Shown here: positions 58,801 to 64,000 of the stretch, piece by piece
How the letters are laid out: the number at the start of each line of letters is the position of its first letter
How positions within the stretch are numbered: the stretch's first letter is position 1
Assembly (NCBI GenBank): GCA_947652605.1
Contig: OX393576.1
Location: 51,498,966-51,562,965 of the forward strand
DNA from: Elmis aenea
Taxonomy: Eukaryota; Arthropoda; Insecta; Coleoptera; Elmidae
DNA: 64,000 nucleotides
Direction of reading: 5' to 3'
The notes under the pieces: generated by a model
What the model was told of the DNA's origin: nothing
Database searches by the model: none
The model's input: the letters and a program-made list of their open reading frames with translations, nothing else
Translations under genes and position numbers: made by a program

Positions 58801-59861
58801 CAAATCATTGAAGAAAAAAAGTGCTTATAAAAATTTTAAAATTGTGCCATTTTGCTGATGTTAATGCATTGAAGCGAAAATGCTAACGAAATTGAAAATG
58901 CAAGTGAAGAATCTTACATAGTTTTTGATTATGAAAAACTTTTATGTTACACTTTTGTCGTAAAATAATCAAGGGAGCCAACATTTACAACTAATTAATT
59001 TTGCATACTAAAGTAAGGTGTCCATTTTTTCCCCGAAGTTTCGAACACACTAACCAAGGCTCTTGAAAAAAATCGACTAATTTACTTGGAAATCATGCAA
59101 AATTCAAAAAAAAAGAGCGGAAAGTAAAAAAGCATATAATAAGTTGAATTTTTTTCGCAAGCAGTAAAATATTTTGTGTTTACGTTGATATTTTATTAAT
59201 TAAAAAATAATAATTTGTGTTGTTTTTTTGAGAAAAAATAAATGTACCTCCTACTTATACATAGGTACATTTAATATTGTTACTGTTTTTTTAAGAATTT
59301 AAATTTTTTATGAAACAAAAGACTTGTTGCTCTACAAATACTTGCAAAAATTACGCTCACTGTCAAAAATTATATTTAAAAAAAATATTTATAATTAAAT
59401 GTAAAGGGCGGCAAAAATCATTTTTGCCCAGGGCGGCGGAAAAGCTAGATCGGGCCCTGAATGACATGCAAGCGAAACAAGAAACAAGATTAGTCACCAC
59501 TAGTATAAGACATTTTTGTCAAAGACAGGGTTAATATAGTAATCCACCCTAAATTTTTTTTGTAACTGCAGATTTTATAACCGTATTTTTTCACATACAC
59601 TCCCAAATTTCTTATTCTACATACTCGTACTTCAAAAGTTCAAACTGCAGAATTTTAACAAAATCTTTTGTCGTTTAGGTTTCAACGCCAAAAGAAGTAT
59701 TAAATGAGTGGCAAATAAGACCCCAAAAACTTGTAGCTCGTTACATAAGGCGTGTTCTCCAAATGAAAGGACGAGGACCATTCGTAGGGCACGGATCAAT
59801 GGCTGTCAAAAGCCCAAGACGTTTTAAACTTGTCCAACAAGAGTCTGAAACTTTTGAATAA
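46877..59861 (+). CDS. Uridine phosphorylase (one exon missing at an assembly gap)
   Basis: Six exons are read: 46877-47022, 47114-47237, 49771-49956, 55890-56028, 56111-56304 and 59679-59861 (stop 59859). All have GT-AG junctions and compatible phases. The enzyme cleaves uridine with phosphate to uracil and ribose-1-phosphate (pyrimidine salvage, cytosolic). Visible signatures: YPDGSVKLRNPN and DILYHLALGS (exon 2), HGMGIPSIGI and RIGTCGGIG with phosphate-binding Arg (exon 3), TMCTSDFYE (exon 4), GQGRLDGAFCEYTEND with the uracil-specifying Gln and Arg, and NIEMEAVTFAAL with ribose-binding Met-Glu (exon 5), and RPQKLVARYI (exon 6). Between exons 2 and 3 about 53 residues expected in the family (another phosphate-binding segment, beginning FVCxGG) are absent; a 200-N gap lies there. 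The visible exons code 323 aa; the full protein would be about 375. Exon 1 is a Lys/Cys-rich N-terminal extension. A TCAGT initiator-like site lies at 46799. Confidence 0.92.
47713..47820. mobile_element. Truncated copy of the CAGTGGTTTCCAACC hAT element
   Basis: It matches the left end of 30062-30673 (GTGGTTTCCAACCTGTGGGG, the GGGGCGCGC segment, and CGCGCAGCTGTTACCAAAAT), then stops. It lies in intron 2 of uridine phosphorylase. Confidence 0.85.
48127..48625 (-). pseudogene. pogo-like transposase C-terminal relic with PHD-like zinc finger
   Basis: Minus frames read SPESPPGPSSAPDQPPS and GRNIAIILTSPENTEKAK (48493-48311). After a frameshift come SSSESDEEYEAEEDSDND and ECVGCLEDNHTSTRSDDWIQ, CVYCNRWMHENC, then the stop at 48127. 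The acidic stretch and the C-x2-C...W-IQC-x2-C...WxHExC finger are the usual C-terminus of insect pogo-like (DDE_1) transposases. The catalytic domain is absent because a mariner element interrupts at 48641. Confidence 0.75.
48641..49453. mobile_element. Palindromic (head-to-head) mariner element, right end lost in the gap
   Basis: The left end CGAGGGCGTATTGAAAAGTA follows TA. Both arms (about 48780-49116 and 49131-49453 inverted) carry the same 5' region and the N-terminal helix-turn-helix of a Mos1/SETMAR-type transposase: MNAKNISPIDIHRQLVEVY, KNVRKWCREFSEG, VHDEQRSRRPSLPESTAARI, RRITLHEI. The arms meet near 49120 through a ~20 bp centre. Each arm has different small frameshifts. The palindrome makes the assembly stop: ~140 bp of the mirror terminus should lie within the following Ns. 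Confidence 0.87.
49454..49653. other. Assembly gap (exactly 200 N)
   Basis: A fixed-length run of 200 N, probably a placeholder for unknown length. It is placed within the palindromic mariner element and between uridine phosphorylase exons 2 and 3. Confidence 1.
50702..51347. mobile_element. Foldback MITE, CAGGGTGTAGACT family, copy 2
   Basis: CAGGGTGTAGACTCGGATCA and TGATCCGAGTCTACACCCTG are perfect 20 bp ends, TA flanked. The arms of about 300 bp are nearly exact complements, better preserved than in copy 1 (28106), so this copy is probably younger. It is nested in the hAT element and in intron 3 of uridine phosphorylase. Confidence 0.94.
51361..51397. repeat. (TTTG)n microsatellite
   Basis: TTTG units with one interruption, followed by CTATAGAATCCTAGGTCCGT and GATCGGGACCAAATTTTG. 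I have the impression that such a simple repeat plus this sequence recurs in insect non-autonomous elements. Confidence 0.9.
51995..52595 (-). pseudogene. RTE-like non-LTR retrotransposon relic (reverse transcriptase C-terminus)
   Basis: Minus frames: VTKDVKNKTKGVALGYRNLQ, LEVKELMYEDDLILCA (a degenerate catalytic YADD box, here YEDD), KYNMKINTNKTEIMVI, RQVENIKYLGSMIDNDGYME, then after a shift AFINKREVSG, VPVLIYGAES and ACEMKFLRT. Order and motifs match RTE-like elements. Stops and one frameshift inactivate it. Intronic to uridine phosphorylase. Confidence 0.88.
52600..55300. other. Intron of uridine phosphorylase, nothing recognised
   Basis: 2.7 kb of AT-rich DNA. One segment near 53990-54070 loosely resembles 29690-29720. 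No exon-like frame. Confidence 0.4.
55305..55660 (-). mobile_element. RTE-like retrotransposon 3' end with simple-repeat tail ((AAG)n)
   Basis: Read on the minus strand, coding-like remnants (ending HVY, then KRKIRKTWNEV, GIEWSKVRELTRD, KRFRKANK) run into TAACGGTAGAGAGGCGTAAG and then into a 74 bp (AAG)n run (55305-55378 on the plus strand as (TTC)n). RTE elements usually end in short tandem repeats, so the microsatellite is probably the retrotransposon tail. The leucine-rich frame on the plus strand is an artefact of the tract. Confidence 0.7.
56959..57251. mobile_element. piggyBac-like MITE with TTAA target duplication
   Basis: TTAA (56955-56958) precedes CACGTTCACTGTCCATGAGT, and GGATAGTGAACGTG precedes TTAA (57252-57255). 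The terminal inverted repeat is about 14 bp, with internal ATGACTCA/TGAGTCAT motifs. TTAA specificity indicates piggyBac. Located in the last intron of uridine phosphorylase. Confidence 0.93.
57256..59678. other. Last intron of uridine phosphorylase, remainder
   Basis: AT-rich. AAGGGCGGCAAAAATCATTT and CGGCGGAAAAGCTAGATCGG to CCCTG (59404-59459) look like one end of a hAT-type element (complement CAGGGCCCGATCTAGC); no second end found. A lone TGTGGCGTCC at ~58651 resembles the 8690-8985 motif. Confidence 0.45.
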
Positions 59862-60109
59862 GTTCTTTTATATTAATCCATAGCGGCTAATTAATTATAA
59901 CATGTCAAAAACGTCTTTTAATATCGTGTAATACATAACTTTGGTGTAGGTTGTTTTTAGCAATTCAATTTTGATAATTATTACAGTATTTATAAGCCCA
60001 AAAGGGAGCGTTAAAGTTTGATTAATTTACAACACTTATTGTATAGCATTGTTAAATAATTAGGTTTAACTTTATTCAATCGTTTATTAATGTATTATTT
60101 ATTTGTTTA

Positions 60110-60115
60110 AATAAA
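60110..60115 (+). terminator. Poly(A) signal candidate for uridine phosphorylase
   Basis: AATAAA about 250 nt after the stop. Another AATAAA occurs near 60199, so the exact end is uncertain. Confidence 0.45.
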
Positions 60116-60524
60116 TTATTAAATATTATATAAATTAGTAATAACATGTAAAGCTTTTGTAAAAATTCATTGAGGTATTTTAGGCCACCTAAATTTATAA
60201 ATAAAATGTTCATCAGCAGTATATGTTCCAACTAAATTTGAAACGTACTTTAACATTTTTTAGCATCTCTTTGCCATTTGTGTTAAAAATTTGGCATAAT
60301 AAATATTTTGTATGATAAATACAGGGTGTTTAAAAATTATGTACACTTTAAAAATGTATATTTCATAAATTGTATGCACAATTTTATGTTTTTCTATCGC
60401 ATTTTAGAGCTAATAGACAAGCAATTTTTATACAACGAATTAATTGTCAGACAGAAAAATACGTTATTATTTCGACAATGAGTTGCTCGTCATTAAATAG
60501 GTGATTTTGAGTTTCCGTTAAGGT

Positions 60525-60720
60525 CTCTAGATCTCTCTCCTTTGGATTTTTTACGTGGAGATACTTGAAAGATCATGTTTACAGTCGCAAACGGGAAGAA
60601 ATGGGGAAAACGTGAATGAAAATGTATAACAGAAATCAGAAAATGTTCATCTGCTCATGACTTTCAATTTCAATTGTAAATTTGTAAGTGAAAGATATCG
60701 CTCATATATTCAAGAACATT
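60525..60720 (+). pseudogene. Mariner-type transposase C-terminal relic
   Basis: RSLDLSPLDF, then after a frameshift LKDHVYSRKREEMGK. This matches the RSPDLSPLDFFLWGYLKDxVY block containing the third catalytic acidic residue. ACAGGGTGTTTAAAAA at 60322 may be its terminus. Stops and shift make it inactive. Confidence 0.65.
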
Positions 60721-60916
60721 TAAACTAAATTTGTGATTGTGAAAATAAAAATATTTACCTTTTAGCTTGGAAATGATGTGTGGTAAAGAAAAAATTTAAC
60801 TTTTGAAATTCGGAAACGCCGTTTACATGACATAGTTAATTTATAAATTTTTGATTAATTTGATTTATATTATATTTAATTTTGTGTTAACCTAATTAAA
60901 AAATTTATAATTTTTT

Positions 60917-61016
60917 TTCAGTTTCAATTTATAAACAGTTTCGTTTCACGCTGCAGAAAAAGCCATTTTCGAAGCAACGCGAATTTGTGAAACTGTTTAA
61001 AAACTTGAATTGAAGA
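60917..61016. repeat. ~100 bp foldback hairpin
   Basis: TTCAGTTTCAATTTATAAAC and CAGTTTC at the left pair with GAAACTGTTTAAAAACTTGA at the right. Unidentified; possibly a mini-MITE. Confidence 0.5.
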
Positions 61017-61099
61017 AAAATATGGAACATTATAGATGATTGCTTAATAGAGAAGATAAAACTACATACCAAAATTATAAATCAAAATTTTTTATTACA

Positions 61100-63540
61100 A
61101 GTATCAATCAATTTTTTAAACAATCAATGGTTTAAAAATAAGGACAACGTGCATAATTTTAGTAACTGCTATCATATCCTGTTTATTTTACTACTCTATC
61201 AAAAGAACTGATCTCTTCATCTTTAAGGAATTACAACAAAGTGTTGTTTGCTGCAAATTACGACTTTATCAGTCTAATCATTTTTAAAAGATACTCTAAA
61301 ATGCTAAAACTATTATGAACACAAAACATATCAAAAAGAGATCCAATTTTATCAAGTTTAATCTACTTTCAGACGTAAATTATTGATAACTATTATATAT
61401 TAAATGTCGCTTTAATATATATAACAAGTAATCTTCACATTAAAATTGTTAACTATAATATAATATACTCGTATGTGTGAATTATTAGCGTTGAAATGCA
61501 ATTTTTGACAATATTAATATCATGTATGTTACTCATGTTAGGTGATTCAATATATTCTACAACGATGTATGTGACCAGTTTGTGATTAATTACAGGTAGA
61601 GCCTAATTGTCTCTTTAATTATTGCTTAGGAATGTGCAACTAAATAAAACATTATTAAATGTAATCTAAAGGAAAGGCGCAGCTTTAACTCGCAGTTTTA
61701 GCAAGATTATAAAAGCATGAATCAAGTTGCTACTTAATGACAATGTACAGAGTGTTTCAATAAAAATTGGCACATTTTAAAAGGTTACTTTATAGTTTAT
61801 TTTAATGGCAACATAACAGATAAATTAGTGGAACAAACTGAAAAACAATTGTTGAGCCATAAGTATAGCTTGGTGGTTTTATAATTACTGTTGAATGTTT
61901 TCGTTAATTTAACTGAATTTATTAATTGAATTTTAAAAGTTTCGTAAAAATAATTCTTTGAGTTTTTCTGAAAAACTACATGAGCAAAACGAATTTTAAC
62001 ATTGTTTGCAGAAGGTAAAACAATTTTTGTAAGCATTAATCTATCAACTAAATAAAGTCACAATCTTGGACATCTTAAATATTTTTTACCAAAATATCTT
62101 TAGGACAAATTAACCAAAAGTAACCAATTAACTTAAATGGAAAAAGTAAAACAAAAGCCAATAAATAATTACACTACACTTATTTTACATAGTGTTCAAA
62201 ACTTTTGCCGCTGTATTTGGGTGGCTGTGAATAAAAAAACATTAAAAAAATTCAATTTATAGAATTTAATTTTCATGTATGTTAGAGTACGTTAGCAACA
62301 CCCTGTGCATCATAATTAAGAGTTTAAAACAAGCCAATAGCTTGCACATTTCTACTGTTATAGAAATTTTTGTATAAGAAAATCCTGTATGTGGTTCCAA
62401 TTTGGAAAAAGTCTAGTAGATAACTTTTATGTAAATTGTTATATTGCACTAGCTTACTGTGATCCGTGAATATGCTAGATTTTCTACAAAAATAACTGGA
62501 TTTTATTGTTAAATTTGCTTATATAGTTATTTGATGTTGTTGTTCATGTTGCACTAGTAAATCAAAAAGTACTGAAAAATATTAGCTCAATTAGTTCATA
62601 ATTCAAAACAATGGGAAAAAACTACCACAGTGCATATACATGGGTGCCAAAAAACATTTTTGGTGCTACTGGTTTATAGGGAATGGCCTTTTTTGTTAAA
62701 CAAAACTTTCAAAAATATTTCAGTCTCTTACTAAACAAAAAAAGAAACATATTTTTCTGGAACAAAACCTAATGGAATCCATGTTTATATGTATTTATTT
62801 ACATAATTTTTGTGTATTAGAACACCTCAATTGTTAATTACCTATAGGAACCTGAGTTGGTAAATGAATGGATATACCTACTGTTATATGGTGGATAAGT
62901 ATTTAAATTTTGTTTATTGTTGAAAACTGCCTGCGTAGCACACGCAAATTTTGCCTAATTGGTGTACTTATATATTTGCATATTAATATACATGTAATTG
63001 TATGTAGGTAACTTATTTAGCTTTGTATAAATTCTAATATGTAACGATTCTATAATAAATGTGGTGTTAACATGTCCCATATATTTGTCTGTTAACGTTT
63101 TATTGATGATGTATCAGTCTCTCTGATAAAATTTTAATAGAAAACTAGAATTTTTCAAGGTTTCATAAAGAATTAAAGTATATATTTTTAACTAAAACTG
63201 CCGAAGTCTATGAAATAATGAGTCATAATATTCAATCTATGTAGCAATTTTATAATTATACACTCCCAAAATAGTCCTCAAAATATTGCAAATCGACAGC
63301 ACAACCTTAAAAATAAGTATTTCAAGCTTATAAAAGCAAGTAGCTTACTGGGTTTTGATTTGTTAAGGTATGCAATGATATAGCTTTTCATTATTGCACG
63401 TTATTCTTGCCAAAGAGCAATGCTTTAAGAAGTTTTAAAAATATTTAACAAAGTCAGGAAACATAATCTCAAATTATTAAACCTGTTTTAAGCTCGCTGA
63501 GAAATAAAAATGAGAATTAAGCAATTTTCGGTAAACTTCA
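61100..63540. other. Intergenic, no gene recognised
   Basis: AT-rich DNA. ACAGAGTGTTTCAATAAAAA (61747) and CAACACCCTGTG (62298) could be the two ends of a decayed mariner-type element. No transposase frame is seen. Confidence 0.35.
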
Positions 63541-63876
63541 GATGGTGTACACTGTCATGGCGGCTTGGTAGATCAAGTGTACTTCGGATATTTTCGTGTC
63601 GATTATGAGTGCTAGGTTCACAAAACATTAAATGAGAAACAGGTTTCAGGTTGGTGAAAGCCTTTTTATTAGATGAAAATAACCCAAAACCTTTATTTTC
63701 ATTGGTTATTTAAAGAAAACCTTTGATCAACCTTTAACCTGACGTTCTGTTACTGACCAAATGTTTCCTACGTCACGCCAAAAGTAGGTAGTAGTGAACC
63801 TAACATTCATTTTCTACACACGAACATATCCGAAGTACACTTGATCTACCAAGCCGCCATGACGGTGTACACCATC
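63541..63876. mobile_element. 336 bp near-perfect foldback MITE (GATGGTGTACAC ends)
   Basis: GATGGTGTACACTGTCATGG and its mirror CCATGACGGTGTACACCATC begin arms of about 165 bp, which continue through CTTGGTAGATCAAGTGTACT and TTCGGATAT with few differences. The pairing extends nearly to the centre (63650-63760). No obvious target duplication. Arms this similar imply a recent element or ongoing conversion. Confidence 0.9.
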
Positions 63877-64000
63877 TATAAGATCTGTTCCAACAGGGCT
63901 ATTACAATCCAATAAACTATCAGGATTCTGCACACTATCGATAAAGCGTGCCATTAAAGAGTATACTGGCACGCGATATTGATACTGCGCAAACTCCTGA

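Overview
This is an AT-rich (about 30% GC by eye) insect nuclear window. The evidence is arthropod-style core promoter elements (TATA box plus TCAGT initiator), short and long spliceosomal introns, an insect-type glycine-rich secreted (cuticle-like) protein, and a dense load of hAT, piggyBac, pogo, Tc1/mariner, PIF/Harbinger, RTE-like and Jockey-like relics. A beetle is my guess, but the order cannot be proved from sequence alone. No bacterial, viral, CRISPR or plasmid features are present.

Genes supported, left to right: (1) the terminal coding exon of a tetraspanin-31/13-like protein at 9676-9750 (+), with a putative ~2.9 kb 3' UTR; (2) a possible terminal exon of an unknown gene at 14841-14912 (-); (3) a complete two-exon secreted glycine-rich protein at 15400-16959 (-), 501 aa, with a textbook TATA/initiator promoter; (4) a candidate 82-aa coiled-coil protein from three small exons (25662-25690, 42558-42669, 42742-42849, +) split by a 16.9 kb transposon-filled intron; (5) uridine phosphorylase, 46877-59861 (+), with six exons visible and one conserved exon missing next to a 200-N assembly gap.

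The rest is mobile DNA and its debris. Positions 1-7441 form a giant imperfect inverted repeat: arms of about 3.0 and 2.9 kb around a 1.6 kb spacer. Each arm carries one copy of a foldback MITE (ends CCGGGTGATTCAG), and a third copy sits in the spacer. A fourth copy lies in the putative tetraspanin 3' UTR. Many other elements have readable ends and target-site duplications: hAT (12784-13101, 23763-24761, 30062-30673, 50531-51971), TA-duplicating foldback MITEs (28106-28764, 50702-51347), a pogo-like MITE (27533-27759), and a TTAA-flanked piggyBac-like MITE (56959-57251). Transposase and reverse-transcriptase relics are all frameshifted.

The genes do not form a pathway or operon. The layout is that of an insect region where introns and intergenic DNA have been inflated by transposons. 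Foldback (inverted-repeat) structures recur at every scale from about 90 bp to 7.4 kb, and this is the most distinctive property of the window.
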